A DNA stretch of 64,000 nt from Natrinema mahii (GTDB lineage Archaea; Halobacteriota; Halobacteria; Halobacteriales; Natrialbaceae): the NCBI GenBank assembly GCA_000690595.2, contig JHUT02000004.1, positions 124,001-188,000 on the forward strand, given 5' to 3'. Shown one piece after another: positions 1 through 9,050 of the stretch. Below the pieces are notes generated by a model. It searched no databases, was not told the origin of the DNA, and worked only from the letters and a program-made list of their open reading frames with translations. The position numbers were made by a program, and so were the translations under genes. Within the stretch, counting starts at the first letter, position 1, and every line of letters starts with the position of its first letter.

Positions 1-175
1 ACTCCTCACTCCCTCAGCTCGCGGCTTCGCCGCTCGCCATGTCGTGGCGCGTTGCGCCACGCTCCGGTCGTTCGTCGGCCCGCTCGCTCACTGGCTCACG
101 GCTATCGCCGTTCGCCTATTCGCGGCGCGTCGCGCCGCGAAACCGTTCGTTCGCGGTGACTCCCTATGGGGCCCC
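1..175. repeat. Intergenic stretch with three GC-rich hairpins
   Basis: No gene is visible here. Three short inverted repeats stand out: 21-33 (GCGGC/GCCGC), 44-60 (GTGGCGC/GCGCCAC) and 119-141, where two perfect 11-bp arms flank a single central T. They lie just downstream of the minus-strand aminotransferase stop, so they could form RNA structures at its 3' end, but no T-run follows on that strand. Similar GC-rich palindrome clusters recur in other intergenic regions of this window. Confidence 0.5.
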
Positions 176-1288
176 TCACAGCCCGGCGACGTCCTCGATC
201 GCGTCGGTCAGCTCTTTGATCGACTCGAGGTCGTGTTCGCCCATGTGGCCGATGCGGAAGGTCTTCTCGCCGAGTTGCGAGCCGTAGCCGTTCGAGAAGA
301 CGAAGTCGTACTCCTCGGAGACGGCCTCGATGGTCTCGGCAACGTCGATGCCCTGCGTGTTCTCGATGCAGCTGACCGTCTGGGACTCGTAGCCCTCCTC
401 GGGGAACATGTCTAAGTGGTCACGCGCCCACTCGCGGGTGTACTCGGCCATCTCGCGGTGGCGCTCGTCCCGGGCGTCGTGGCCCTCGGAGAGCATGTGT
501 TTCATCTGCTTGCGATACGCGAGCATGATCGGGATCGCCGGCGTGGAGTGAGTCTGGCCCTTCCGCTCGTAGTAGTCGATCGTCCGCTGGAAGCCGCCGT
601 ACCACGACGCGGAGTCTTTCTCGAGTTCGCGCTCGTAGGCGTCGTCGCTGACGACACAGACTGCGAGTCCGGGGGGCATCGCGAACGCCTTCTGGGTCGA
701 GGCGAAGATGACGTCGATATTGTGTTCGTCGATATCGACGTAGTCCCCGCCCAGCGAGGAGACGGCGTCGACGACGAAGTAGGTGTCCGGATACTCGGCG
801 ACGACGTCGCCGATCTCCTCGATCGGGTTGCGCACGCCCGTCGAGGACTCGTTCATGACGGTCGCGACGACATCGTAGTGTTTGTCGCTTTCCTCGAGCG
901 TCTCGCGGATGTCCTCGGGTTTGATCGCCTGCCCCCACTCGTACTCGAGGCGATCGACGTTCTTCCCGAGCCGCTCGGCGACGTTGGCGTGGCGCTCGCT
1001 GAAGCTGCCACAGGTCGGCACGAGGATGTTCTCGTCGACGAGATTGAGCGTCGAGGCCTCCCAGAACTCCGTGCCCGATCCGGTCAGGATGACGACCTCG
1101 TTGTCGGTGCCGAGGAACTCCTTGGTGTCCTCGACGATGGTCGTATAGAGGTCGGTCATCCGGTCCATCCGGTGGCCGAACATCGGCTCGCACATCGACT
1201 CGATGACGTCCTCGCGCACCTCGGTCGGGCCCGGAATATACAGCGTCTTGTCGGGGTAGTCGCCCGTGTATTCGCGTTTTTCGGTCAC
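176..1288 (-). CDS. Class V PLP aminotransferase (alanine-glyoxylate / serine-pyruvate type)
   Basis: This 370-residue fold-type I PLP enzyme probably moves the amino group of serine or alanine to glyoxylate or pyruvate in the cytosol. The N-terminal YIPGPTEV motif is typical of the alanine-glyoxylate/serine-pyruvate branch. Lys200 in FASTQKAF is the expected Schiff-base lysine, and VVDAVSSLGG at about 172-181 carries the PLP-ring aspartate. The reading frame is open to an ATG at 1378, but GTG at 1288 is preferred because AGGTGAT lies 5 nt upstream and the extra 30 residues are basic and unlike the family. Serine genes serB and serA lie 8-12 kb away, so a serine-glyoxylate role is possible. 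Substrate specificity cannot be read from the sequence. Confidence 0.88.
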   Translation of the reverse strand: MTEKREYTGDYPDKTLYIPGPTEVREDVIESMCEPMFGHRMDRMTDLYTTIVEDTKEFLGTDNEVVILTGSGTEFWEASTLNLVDENILVPTCGSFSERHANVAERLGKNVDRLEYEWGQAIKPEDIRETLEESDKHYDVVATVMNESSTGVRNPIEEIGDVVAEYPDTYFVVDAVSSLGGDYVDIDEHNIDVIFASTQKAFAMPPGLAVCVVSDDAYERELEKDSASWYGGFQRTIDYYERKGQTHSTPAIPIMLAYRKQMKHMLSEGHDARDERHREMAEYTREWARDHLDMFPEEGYESQTVSCIENTQGIDVAETIEAVSEEYDFVFSNGYGSQLGEKTFRIGHMGEHDLESIKELTDAIEDVAGL

Positions 1289-1430
1289 GGATATCACCTG
1301 ATACGGGCTACTGCGAAGCGAGGCGGTATGGTACTTTTGATGCCATCCTGAGAGCGCGGCGCACCGGCGAGAAGGCACCCCTCCGCGAGCAGGCGGGGCG
1401 ACTCGATCGGGGACGCGACCGCCGCTCGAG

Positions 1431-2075
1431 CTACTCGCCGCTTCGGACTCGGATAGTCCCCTGCATGATGGTGTAATGCGGGTGGCAGACGTACGTGGCC
1501 ATCTCCTCGCTGGCGGTGACCGTCAGCCGCTGGCCCTCGTCGGGCTCGGCGACCAGTTCGGTCTCGAGACCGTCGACGACGTCCTCGTTTTCGTCCCAGA
1601 TCTCGATGTTGTGTAGGGCGCCGTCTCCCTCGGTCCAGCCGATCGTGTACTCCGCGCCCGCCTCGAGAACGAGCGTCGGGTTCGCGACCCCCTCGATCGC
1701 GGACGGCTCGAGGCCGACCCATTCGGCGGTCTCCCCGCTGAACAGGATCTCCGTTCCGGGTTCGATCTCGTACTCGCGATCGGTCTCGGTCGGTTCGGTC
1801 CCCTCGTCCTCGGGGTCGGTCTCCGAATCGTCGTCGTCGGCGGTATCGGCACCGTCCGACGCCGCGTCACCGTCGGCCCCGTCCGCTCCCGACCCGTCGC
1901 CTCCATCGGTCTCGTCCCCGGTCTTGGGTTCGTCGCCATCGCTGTCATCGGTCGAACCGCCGGGATCGTCGTCGGTCGTACTTTCGTCCAGACACCCCGC
2001 GAGGACGCCGGTCGCCGCCGTCAGTCCGGCGACTCGGAGCAGCCTGCGACGAGTCCGCTCGCCATCAGTGTTCAC
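1431..2075 (-). CDS. Tat-exported lipoprotein with halocyanin-like cupredoxin domain
   Basis: A 214-residue surface blue-copper-type protein, likely an electron carrier. A twin-arginine motif (RTRRRLLR) leads to a lipobox LAGC with Cys28. Residues about 30-100 form an Asp/Ser/Glu-rich low-complexity stalk. The cupredoxin domain (about 103-214) has candidate copper ligands His155, Cys197, His200 and Met204. The Cys-to-Met spacing (Cys+7) is one residue shorter than the usual plastocyanin spacing seen in the neighbouring paralogue. Start is GTG, with a TATA-like box (TTTTAGTATA in the minus-strand sense near 2100) about 27 bp upstream, consistent with a leaderless mRNA. It is a diverged paralogue of the gene at 2355-2822. 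Confidence 0.85.
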   Translation of the reverse strand: MNTDGERTRRRLLRVAGLTAATGVLAGCLDESTTDDDPGGSTDDSDGDEPKTGDETDGGDGSGADGADGDAASDGADTADDDDSETDPEDEGTEPTETDREYEIEPGTEILFSGETAEWVGLEPSAIEGVANPTLVLEAGAEYTIGWTEGDGALHNIEIWDENEDVVDGLETELVAEPDEGQRLTVTASEEMATYVCHPHYTIMQGTIRVRSGE

Positions 2076-2290
2076 GAACCCGAGATCATGTCAAGTATAC
2101 TAAAACGTGCTGATTCGGCTGGCAACGTCGGGGCCACGCCCGGGAACGGCTCGACGGTGACGGAGAAACGATGAACGGGGAGAGACGTCGTACCTACCGG
2201 GGTGATCGCCGGCGACGGCAGCGGCTCTGCCAGTGACCACTCCTGACTACTGAGCCGCGATCGGCGCCCACCGAGAAAAACGACAGAAAG

Positions 2291-2336
2291 TGACCGGTAA
2301 ATACACCGGTCAGTGCGGTATCGACCGGTCCGGTCG
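2291..2336. promoter_or_regulatory. Two adjacent GACCGGT inverted repeats
   Basis: TGACCGGT (2291-2298) is mirrored by ACCGGTCA (2305-2312) across a 6-nt spacer, a perfect 8-bp inverted repeat. A second palindrome follows at 2322-2336 (CGACCGG, T, CCGGTCG). Both share the ACCGGT core and lie between the two cupredoxin genes, downstream of one and about 220 bp upstream of the other. They could be operator half-sites for a regulator of the downstream gene, or a terminator for the upstream one. No T-run supports the terminator reading. Confidence 0.45.
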
Positions 2337-2354
2337 AACCGTGGGTAAGGCCCG

Positions 2355-2822
2355 TTATTCGAGTTCGATGTTGCCCGCCATTCCGGCGGTGTAGTGAGGC
2401 ACACAGACGTACTCGACGGTGTCACTCGAGGCCTCGAATTCGACCGACAGGCCGGGTTCGTCTCCGCTGGCCTTTTCAGTCGGTCCCTCGACGGCCGACT
2501 CGCTGTCGTCGTAGACTGCGAGGTTGTGTTCGCCCTGCTCGTTCTCTACCCACTCGATCGTGTAGGTCTCGCCCTCGGTGAGGCTGAGGTCGGGGTTCTC
2601 CACGCCTTCGATCTTGGACGGCGCGACGCCTTCCCAGGACTGGGCCAGCGATTTGAGTTCGATGGTTGTGCCGGACTCGATCGTGTACGGGCCCTCGCTG
2701 TCGCCGTTGCCGTTGCCGTTACCGTTGCCGCCACTGCTACACCCGGCGAGGAGCGCGGTCGTCGCCGCCGCACCCGTCACCTTCAGCGCTGTCCGCCGTG
2801 AAACCGGATTATCTCGTGCCAT
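2355..2822 (-). CDS. Halocyanin-like Tat lipoprotein (type I copper protein)
   Basis: A 155-residue membrane-anchored blue copper protein. It has a Tat motif (SRRTALKV), lipobox LAGC with Cys28, a short Gly-Asn repeat linker (about 31-40) and one cupredoxin domain. Ligands are His99, Cys140, His143 and Met148; the C-x2-H-x4-M spacing is the canonical plastocyanin/halocyanin pattern. It probably shuttles electrons at the outer face of the membrane. Start ATG at 2822 has a TATA-like box (CTTTTATG, minus-strand sense, near 2849) 27 bp upstream, so the mRNA is likely leaderless. The linker is coded by a hexanucleotide repeat and could vary in length between strains. Confidence 0.9.
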   Translation of the reverse strand: MARDNPVSRRTALKVTGAAATTALLAGCSSGGNGNGNGNGDSEGPYTIESGTTIELKSLAQSWEGVAPSKIEGVENPDLSLTEGETYTIEWVENEQGEHNLAVYDDSESAVEGPTEKASGDEPGLSVEFEASSDTVEYVCVPHYTAGMAGNIELE

Positions 2823-2944
2823 CACCGGAGGTAGGGACTGAGAACATAAAAGTTGATACCTTCTCCCATTACAATGATATGAGAATACACACCACAATAT
2901 TTGTATTATCAGAATCGGGTACCTCGTCGGACTCACGGCCGTCG

Positions 2945-4177
2945 TCAGGCGTCGCCCCGGTCGCCGGATCGGAACCGGTCGGTCGGCTCGAGCGAGAGGC
3001 GCAGAAACGCCGGGACGGTGACGACGGCGATCGCGACCTCCAGACCGCCGACGACGAGGAAGGCCAGATCGTAGCCGTAGCTGCCGGCGACGGTGCCGCC
3101 AACGAGGAAACCGCCGAGGAAGCCGAGGCTGCCGGCGAGGTTGAACCCGGCCATGGCGAGCCCGCGTTCGCTCTCGTCGGCGAGGTCGGTGACCAGCGCC
3201 ATCGTCGCGGGGGAGACGAGCGCGCCGAGGACCCCGACACCGATCATCGCGACGGCGGCGGCGGCGACCGAGGGGGACGCGCCGACGAGGAGGATCCCGC
3301 CGCCGTAACAGGCCGAGCCGACGACGATGGGGACGGTCCGTCCGATCCGGTCCGAGAGCGCGCCCATGGGGTATTGCAACAGAGCGAACGGGGCGAAGAA
3401 ACACGCCAGCATGAGGCCGGTCGCCCCGGCATCGAGCCCGAACGTCTCCTGGAAGTACAGCGTGCCGACGAGCGCGAAAAACCCCGCGGTGAGTCGGTCG
3501 ACGAAGCCGAAGGCGTACGGGATCGAGAGGACCGGTCGCCGCCGGACCCCGTCGACGAGGGCGCGAGCGTTCCGCCCCCGATCGGGCGTTCGGTCCTCGA
3601 CGCGGGTCACGAGCGCGCCGACGCAGACGAGGAGCCCGGCGGCGACCAGCAGCGGCGCGATCGGATCGACCTCGGTCAACTGGCCGCCGATCGGCGCGCC
3701 CAGCGCCGCGCCAGTCCCGATGGCGATCCCCGCCGCGCCCATGTTCCGGCCGTGGCCTCCCTCGAGGTCCATCAGCATGGTCATGGTCAGCGAGAACGCG
3801 CCGATGGTCATCGCGCCCTGCAGGACCCGCAGCGCGAGGACGCCTGCAAAGGGGATCGAACCGATCGCCGGGACCGCGGCGAGGGCGGCGTAGCCGACCG
3901 CGCCGGCGAGCGAGCCCGCGACGATGAAGGGGACCCGTCGCCCGGTCGCGTCGCTGGCGACCCCCCAGACGCCGACGACAGCGACGTAGGCAGCGAACTC
4001 GGCCACGAGGAACCACATGCTCGCGTCGAGCGGCGTCGCGGCGAACACCGACGTCGTCGCGTCGGCCCCCAGCGTCTCGACGAGCGTCGCGACGCCCGGA
4101 TAGAGCAACAGCTGGGAGAACATCACCGCGAAGACGAGAGTGGCCAGCACGATCCGGTCGCGGTCACTCGAGGACAC
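2945..4177 (-). CDS. MFS transporter, 12 transmembrane segments
   Basis: A 410-residue major facilitator superfamily permease. About twelve hydrophobic segments are visible, split by a hydrophilic loop near residues 195-215. The loop after TM2 has the MFS motif-A-like GVASDATGRR, and the second half repeats it as GALSDRIGR. The start appears to be GTG at 4177. It stands alone between the cupredoxins and the DsrE-like gene, so neighbours give no hint of substrate. An efflux-type (drug or metabolite exporter) reading is plausible but not shown. Confidence 0.85.
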   Translation of the reverse strand: MSSSDRDRIVLATLVFAVMFSQLLLYPGVATLVETLGADATTSVFAATPLDASMWFLVAEFAAYVAVVGVWGVASDATGRRVPFIVAGSLAGAVGYAALAAVPAIGSIPFAGVLALRVLQGAMTIGAFSLTMTMLMDLEGGHGRNMGAAGIAIGTGAALGAPIGGQLTEVDPIAPLLVAAGLLVCVGALVTRVEDRTPDRGRNARALVDGVRRRPVLSIPYAFGFVDRLTAGFFALVGTLYFQETFGLDAGATGLMLACFFAPFALLQYPMGALSDRIGRTVPIVVGSACYGGGILLVGASPSVAAAAVAMIGVGVLGALVSPATMALVTDLADESERGLAMAGFNLAGSLGFLGGFLVGGTVAGSYGYDLAFLVVGGLEVAIAVVTVPAFLRLSLEPTDRFRSGDRGDA

Positions 4178-4304
4178 GAGCGACCCTTTGTACTACGGGA
4201 CTATCAAGTCGTCCGTCTCGGGCGACGCCGGGTCGCCGGTCGGACCCGTTCGAACGATGCGGTCACTCCCCGAGGCCGTCTCGAAACGGCGGGAGGGCGG
4301 CAGG

Positions 4305-4643
4305 CTACGGCCGGATGTAGGCGTAGCCCTCGTCCTGCAGTCGCGTGAGTTCGCCACCGCCCGAGGAGACGGTTTCGACGCCCTCGACGAGGTCCGACTC
4401 GGCGAGGTCTTTCAGGTCCAGCGTGTTACGACAGGCCTTGACCGCGACACCCGTCTCGAGCAGCGATTCGACTGTCTCGCTGCCGTCGCCGCCGGCCGTC
4501 AGCGGTTCGATGCCGTCGGCCTGGGCGACGATCGCGACGTCGTCCATGTCGACGGCGTCGTCTTCGGTGAGGTTCCGCGCGATCGTGAGTGCGGTCGCTC
4601 GCTGTGCCGGCTCGTCGGCGATAAGGTGAAACACTGTCTGCAC
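4305..4643 (-). CDS. DsrE/DsrF-like sulfur-relay family protein
   Basis: A 112-residue small cytosolic protein of the DsrE-like fold, whose members often carry or sense sulfur species. The opening QTVFHLIADEP, the repeated beta-alpha pattern, and Cys63-containing VAVKACRNTL (the usual location of the family's reactive cysteine) fit the family, as does the length. The GTG at 4643 was chosen because the family starts at this strand; upstream sequence in the same frame is histidine-rich and atypical. It is divergent from metY, with about 158 bp between the starts, which suggests a shared sulfur-related control region. Confidence 0.78.
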   Translation of the reverse strand: MQTVFHLIADEPAQRATALTIARNLTEDDAVDMDDVAIVAQADGIEPLTAGGDGSETVESLLETGVAVKACRNTLDLKDLAESDLVEGVETVSSGGGELTRLQDEGYAYIRP

Positions 4644-4767
4644 GTCTCGAGGGTATCGGTCCCCGGTGATAGCGGTTGAGCCTGCAGGTGACGCGTAGCC
4701 GTCGCCGGCGTGGACTCGGTCCCCGTGCGTGTGAATATCAATGCTGCTGTTTTTGCCGTTACTGCGG

Positions 4768-4799
4768 TGCATATGAACGTGGAGGAGTATGCATATGAA
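4768..4799. promoter_or_regulatory. Direct repeats TGCATATGAA upstream of metY
   Basis: TGCATATGAA occurs at 4768-4777 and again at 4790-4799, 22 bp apart (two helical turns), each containing the palindrome CATATG. A GGAGG at 4781-4785 lies between them. The repeats sit in the region between the divergent DsrE-like gene and metY-metX and are candidate regulator sites. The second copy also contains an ATG in another frame just before the metY start at 4802, so a short overlapping upstream reading frame is possible. Confidence 0.4.
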
Positions 4800-4801
4800 A
4801 C

Positions 4802-6181
4802 ATGAGCGACGACGCCAGCGACGGGTGCGACGGCGATCGCGAGACGCCTCCGCCGTCTCGAAACGGAGGCGGTGACACCGCCGATCGCGAGGGGCGCGGG
4901 CTCGGCACCCGCAGCGTCCACGCCGGCCAGTCCCCGGATCCGGAAACCGGCGCGAGGGCACCGCCGATCTACCAGACGACCTCCTACGTCTTCGAGGACG
5001 CCGACACGGCCGCCGACCGCTACGCCCTCGAGGACGACGGCTACATCTACTCGCGGATGGCCAACCCCACGGTCACCACGCTCGAGGACCGCCTCGCCGA
5101 CCTCGAGGGCGGCGCGGGCGCGGTCGCGACGGGCAGCGGCATGGCCGCGCTGGACTCCGCCGTCCTGATCCTCGCCGAGGCGGGCGATAACGTGGTCTGT
5201 TCGACCGACACCTACGGCGGGACCACGGCGTACTTCTCGAAGACCGCGACCCGGCGGAACATCGAACCGAAATTCGTCCCCACGCTCGAGTACGACGCCT
5301 ACGAGGCGGCGATCGACGAGGATACCGCCTTCGTCCACGTCGAGACGATCGGCAACCCCTCGCTGGTGACGCCGGACTTCGAACGAGTCGCCGAGATCGC
5401 CCACGACAACGGCGTGCCGCTGGTCGTCGACAACACGTTCGCGACGCCGGCGCTGTGTCGACCGCTGGAACACGGGGCCGACGTCGTCTGGGAGTCGACG
5501 ACCAAGTGGCTCCACGGCTCGGGGACGACCGTCGGCGGGGTCCTGGTCGACGGCGGCTCGTTCCCCTGGGGCGACCACGGCTACGACGAGATCGCGGGCC
5601 AGAACCACGCCTACCACGACGTCGACTTCTCGCGGGACTTCCCCGAGGCCCCCTTCGCCGCGACCGCGCGATACCGCTCGCTGCGCAGTCTGGGCAACCA
5701 GCAGTCGCCGTTCGACGCCTGGCAGACCCTGCAGGGCCTCGAGTCGATGCCGCTGCGCGTCGCGAAACACTGCGAGAACGCCCGGATCGTCGCCGACTAC
5801 CTCGACGATCACGAGGCCGTCGCCTGGGTCACCCATCCCGGCCTCGCGGACCACCCGACCCACGACAACGCGAGCCGGTACCTCGAGGACTACGGCGGGA
5901 TGGTCGCGTTCGGCCTCGAGAGCGGCTACGAGGCGGGCAAGGCCTTCTGCGAGAACGTCGAGTTGGCCTCGTTCCTCGCGAACATCGGCGACGCGAAGAC
6001 GCTGGTGATCCACCCCGCCAGTACCACCCACGGCCAGCTCACGCCCGAAGAGCGCGAGGAGGCCGGTGTTACCGACGATCTGATCCGGATGTCGGTGGGT
6101 ATCGAGGACCCCGAAGACATCCTCGCGGACCTCGAGGGAGCGATCGACGCCGCGACACGAGCGGCGGGTGAGACGGCATGA
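4802..6181 (+). CDS. metY: O-acetylhomoserine sulfhydrylase / Cys-Met metabolism PLP enzyme
   Basis: A 459-residue PLP enzyme that most likely joins sulfide to O-acetylhomoserine to give homocysteine. After an acidic N-terminal extension (about 1-35) come the family motifs [19 protein letters not shown], and ESTTKWLHG, where Lys235 is the Schiff-base lysine; Asp210 in VVDNT is the PLP-ring aspartate. Near the end, [10 protein letters not shown] is typical. It overlaps metX by 4 bp (ATGA), which pairs it with acetylhomoserine formation and favours direct sulfhydrylation over a cystathionine route. A cystathionine gamma-synthase activity cannot be excluded from sequence alone. Confidence 0.9.
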   Translation: MSDDASDGCDGDRETPPPSRNGGGDTADREGRGLGTRSVHAGQSPDPETGARAPPIYQTTSYVFEDADTAADRYALEDDGYIYSRMANPTVTTLEDRLADLEGGAGAVATGSGMAALDSAVLILAEAGDNVVCSTDTYGGTTAYFSKTATRRNIEPKFVPTLEYDAYEAAIDEDTAFVHVETIGNPSLVTPDFERVAEIAHDNGVPLVVDNTFATPALCRPLEHGADVVWESTTKWLHGSGTTVGGVLVDGGSFPWGDHGYDEIAGQNHAYHDVDFSRDFPEAPFAATARYRSLRSLGNQQSPFDAWQTLQGLESMPLRVAKHCENARIVADYLDDHEAVAWVTHPGLADHPTHDNASRYLEDYGGMVAFGLESGYEAGKAFCENVELASFLANIGDAKTLVIHPASTTHGQLTPEEREEAGVTDDLIRMSVGIEDPEDILADLEGAIDAATRAAGETA

Positions 6182-7431
6182 CGACCAAGGAGACGGCCGA
6201 TCTCGGGAAGTTCCAGTTCCTCTCGGGGGAGTCGATCCCGACCCTCGAGGTGGCCTACGAGACCTACGGCGAGTTCACCGGCGATAACGCGGTGCTGATC
6301 TGTCACGCGCTGACCGGTAGCGCCCACGTCGCCCGCCGGCCGGACGCGGGCGACGAGACCGCGGGCCAGGCTCGAGCCTGGTGGGGCGACGTGGTCGGCC
6401 CCGGGAAGGCCATCGACACGACGGAGTACTACGTCGTCTGTGCGAACGTGCCGGGATCGTGCTACGGGACGACCGGCCCAGCCAGCGAGAACCCCGAGAC
6501 CGGCAAACCCTACGGCACCGACTTCCCGCCGGTCACGGTCGGCGACTGGACCCGCGCCCAGCGGAAACTGCTGGACGAACTCGGCGTCGGCCGGCTCCAC
6601 GCGGTCGTCGGCGGCAGCGTCGGCGGGATGAACGTCCTTGACTGGCTGCGCCGGTACCCGGACGACGTCGAACGCGCCGGTGCGGTCGCGACCGCCGCTC
6701 GGCTCGATCCGCAGTGTCTCGCGCTCGATACCGTCGCCCGCCGGGCGATCACGAGCGACCCGAACTGGAACGGCGGCCACTACTACGGCGCCGCCGAGAG
6801 CGACGCGAACGGAGGGTCGTCGGACTCGTCCGACGGGAGGGCCGAACCCGAGGACGGGCTGGCTCGAGCCCGCCAGATCGGCCACATCATGTACCTCTCG
6901 AAGGCCTCGATGGGGCGGAAGTTCGGCCGGCGGTCGGCGGGCCGGGAGACGGTCCGCGAGGAACAGCCCGATCCCGCGGCCGCCTTCTTCCCGTATCGCG
7001 AGGTCGAGTCCTATCTGGACTACCAGGCCGACAAGTTCGTCGACCGGTTCGACGCCAACAGCTACCTCTACATGACCCGCGCGATGGACGACTTCGATCT
7101 GTCGGCGGGCTACGAGGGAGACGCCGACGCGCTGGCGGCCTTCGAGGGCGAACTCCTCTTGGTCTCCTTTACCGGCGACTGGCACTTCACCACCGAACAG
7201 GCCGAAGCGCTGGCGGAGGCCGCCCGCGAGGCCGACGTCGACGTCGCGCATCACGTCGTCGAGTCCGACCACGGCCACGACGCCTTCCTCGTCGAACCCG
7301 AGAAGGTCGGCCCGCCGCTGTCGGACCTGCTTGCAAGCGGGCTCGAGGGCCGGGCGATCACCGACACCGAACCCGAGGCCGACGAGTCGGGCGAGTTCGC
7401 GCCGGTCCACACGAGCCTGTTCTCCGAGTAA
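6178..7431 (+). CDS. metX: Homoserine O-acetyltransferase
   Basis: A 417-residue alpha/beta-hydrolase-fold acyltransferase that makes O-acetylhomoserine from homoserine and acetyl-CoA. The nucleophile elbow GGSVGGM places Ser147; the catalytic Asp is in [10 protein letters not shown] and the His in ESDHGHDAF near the C terminus. The SCYGTTGP segment is a family hallmark. It starts inside the metY stop (ATGA), indicating coupled translation. An acidic, Ser/Gly-rich insertion at about residues 205-222 is unusual compared with bacterial enzymes and is probably a surface loop. Confidence 0.93.
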   Translation: MTTKETADLGKFQFLSGESIPTLEVAYETYGEFTGDNAVLICHALTGSAHVARRPDAGDETAGQARAWWGDVVGPGKAIDTTEYYVVCANVPGSCYGTTGPASENPETGKPYGTDFPPVTVGDWTRAQRKLLDELGVGRLHAVVGGSVGGMNVLDWLRRYPDDVERAGAVATAARLDPQCLALDTVARRAITSDPNWNGGHYYGAAESDANGGSSDSSDGRAEPEDGLARARQIGHIMYLSKASMGRKFGRRSAGRETVREEQPDPAAAFFPYREVESYLDYQADKFVDRFDANSYLYMTRAMDDFDLSAGYEGDADALAAFEGELLLVSFTGDWHFTTEQAEALAEAAREADVDVAHHVVESDHGHDAFLVEPEKVGPPLSDLLASGLEGRAITDTEPEADESGEFAPVHTSLFSE

Positions 7432-7537
7432 GATCGTGCCAGCCCCGATACAAGACGGAAAGTCGACAGTTTCTGGGGTCGGCTCAGTCGGGATTTCGCC
7501 GGCCACTATCGGTATCAGCGGGGAACAGTGCCGTAAA

Positions 7538-7545
7538 TTATAATA
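7538..7545 (+). promoter_or_regulatory. TATA box for a leaderless transcript
   Basis: TTATAATA is centred 27 bp before the ATG at 7569, the classic archaeal spacing from TATA box to transcription start. It implies that the mRNA of the next gene begins at its start codon. The surrounding AAATTATAATACC is markedly AT-rich against the local background. Confidence 0.65.
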
Positions 7546-7568
7546 CCTGTCTGGCTGATGTATTGGTG

Positions 7569-8360
7569 ATGTCAGACGGGAAGCAGCTCGATTACGAGGA
7601 TGAATCGGACGTACAGCGGCAGGTCCCGCAGGACAGCGGGAGCGATCTGCCGGTCAAAGAGGGGGCGGTGTTCGGGGCCATTGCCGTCGTTACGACGTAT
7701 CTCACGCACCTGCTTCTGACGATGATGGCGACGGCACAGTCGTCGCCGATCGCCGAGGCGGTCGGAACGGGTGAGGACTCGTTGGTCATCACGGAGATGG
7801 TTCCGTCTTGGAAGGCCGCAGGTTGGAGTTACCTCAGCGTGTTCGGGACGGGATTCGAAGTCGACGGCGAAGCCGCTGCACTCGGCGATGCCCCGAATCA
7901 CGCTGCCGCGTTCGGCAGCGGCCCGGGTAGCCCATTTTTCCTGTCGGCGCTGTTTCTCTTCCTTGTGACGGTCGGCGGAATCCTCGCCGCAGGGTACGCC
8001 GTCGCGAAGTACACGGACGCCGACGACGCGACCGATGCGGTGAAGGCCGGTGTCACCGTCGCAATCCCGTACGTCGCGTTCGCCGCTATCGTCGCGGTCG
8101 TCATGACCCAATCCTACTCCGAGGTGCCCACAGTCACCAGCCTCATTGGCGCCGAAAACAGCGGCGTTCTGGGCCTCGAGGCCACCGAGTACATCAACGA
8201 CGCGGGCGATTCGGTCACCACTAACGCCAACTTCGGTCCGTCGATGACCGACGCGCTCCTCTTTGCCGGGATCATCGTGCCGGCGATCCTCGGAGCTGTC
8301 GGCGGCCTGCTCACGCAGCCCCGCGACGCCCTCGAGACGGTGATGGCGAAGATCCAGTAA
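7569..8360 (+). CDS. Haloarchaeal integral membrane protein of unknown function
   Basis: A 263-residue protein with a hydrophilic N terminus (about 1-28) and four or five predicted membrane helices: about 32-52, 122-144, 156-178 and 238-256, with a polar, probably extracellular region between them. I recognise it only as a type common in haloarchaeal genomes and can give no function. The start ATG at 7569 is supported by the TATA box 27 bp upstream. It is monocistronic, with about 140 bp of empty sequence on either side. Confidence 0.8.
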   Translation: MSDGKQLDYEDESDVQRQVPQDSGSDLPVKEGAVFGAIAVVTTYLTHLLLTMMATAQSSPIAEAVGTGEDSLVITEMVPSWKAAGWSYLSVFGTGFEVDGEAAALGDAPNHAAAFGSGPGSPFFLSALFLFLVTVGGILAAGYAVAKYTDADDATDAVKAGVTVAIPYVAFAAIVAVVMTQSYSEVPTVTSLIGAENSGVLGLEATEYINDAGDSVTTNANFGPSMTDALLFAGIIVPAILGAVGGLLTQPRDALETVMAKIQ

Positions 8361-8507
8361 CGATCGGTCCGCATCGACGCACGGGGCCGACTCGCTCAAT
8401 AGACCGAACCAATCGGTTTCTCACCCGGTCGAGACGAACACAAACGGACTGTCACGACCGTGGTATGGTAGAATGGCGGGTTCAGCACGAGACGATATTC
8501 GACGGAG

Positions 8508-8885
8508 TCAGTACTGTTGTTCGTGGCCCTGCTCGAGCGGGACGTACTGCTCCACGTGCGATCGGTCCGACCGCCGGCGGGCGAGCCAGTACTGGAGATC
8601 CGAGACGAACAGCGCGAGGTTCTCCCGGGCGAGTACCTTCATCGAGACGCCCTGGGGCGAGCGGAACAACGCGATCAGCGACCACATCGTCCCGGCGGCG
8701 AACGCACCCAGCGCGGAGAAGGTCATCCCCAGCGTGAAAAACGTCGTCGCGTAGACGAAGCCGATCCCCATCGACGGCAGGCTCGTGCCGAGGGGGACCC
8801 GCGCGCTCGAGTCGCGCAGGGTCGGTGCGAGAAAGACGATCGAGAGGCCGCTGCCGAGCATGAAGACGAGGTCTTGCCACATCAT
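8508..8885 (-). CDS. Small membrane protein, unknown function
   Basis: A 125-residue protein with three hydrophobic helices: about 5-22, 38-58 and 60-76, followed by a basic and polar tail that includes YWLARRRSDRSH. No family motif is recognised. Two ATG codons are in tandem at 8885 and 8882; a TATA-like TTATTAA (minus-strand sense, near 8912) sits 27 bp before the first, which favours the first ATG and a leaderless mRNA. It is convergent with the gene ending at 8360. Confidence 0.72.
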   Translation of the reverse strand: MMWQDLVFMLGSGLSIVFLAPTLRDSSARVPLGTSLPSMGIGFVYATTFFTLGMTFSALGAFAAGTMWSLIALFRSPQGVSMKVLARENLALFVSDLQYWLARRRSDRSHVEQYVPLEQGHEQQY

Positions 8886-9050
8886 CAGCAGTACTTACTC
8901 GGTCACGAGTTAATAACTCCCTCGGTGCGGAAATCGGCCGTTAGTTCCGAGAGTCACGCCGACCTAGAAACCGAGCGAAACCGGCAACAGAGACGGCCAA
9001 TCGCGGGAATCCGATATCGGCGAATGCGACAACAGGGAATTACGGGTCGA

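Noticed and set aside
176-1378. Longer start of the class V aminotransferase at 1378
   Set aside because: The extra 30 residues are basic and cysteine-containing and unlike the family, while GTG 1288 has a good ribosome-binding site.
3327-4348. Long open frames opposite and overlapping the MFS gene
   Set aside because: They are rich in Arg, Pro and Ser or Asp/Arg repeats produced by high GC in the wrong frame and lack the acidic, helical pattern of the real gene.
7331-7543. Short frame spanning the metX end and the next promoter
   Set aside because: Low-complexity composition and overlap with metX and the TATA region; no sign of coding.
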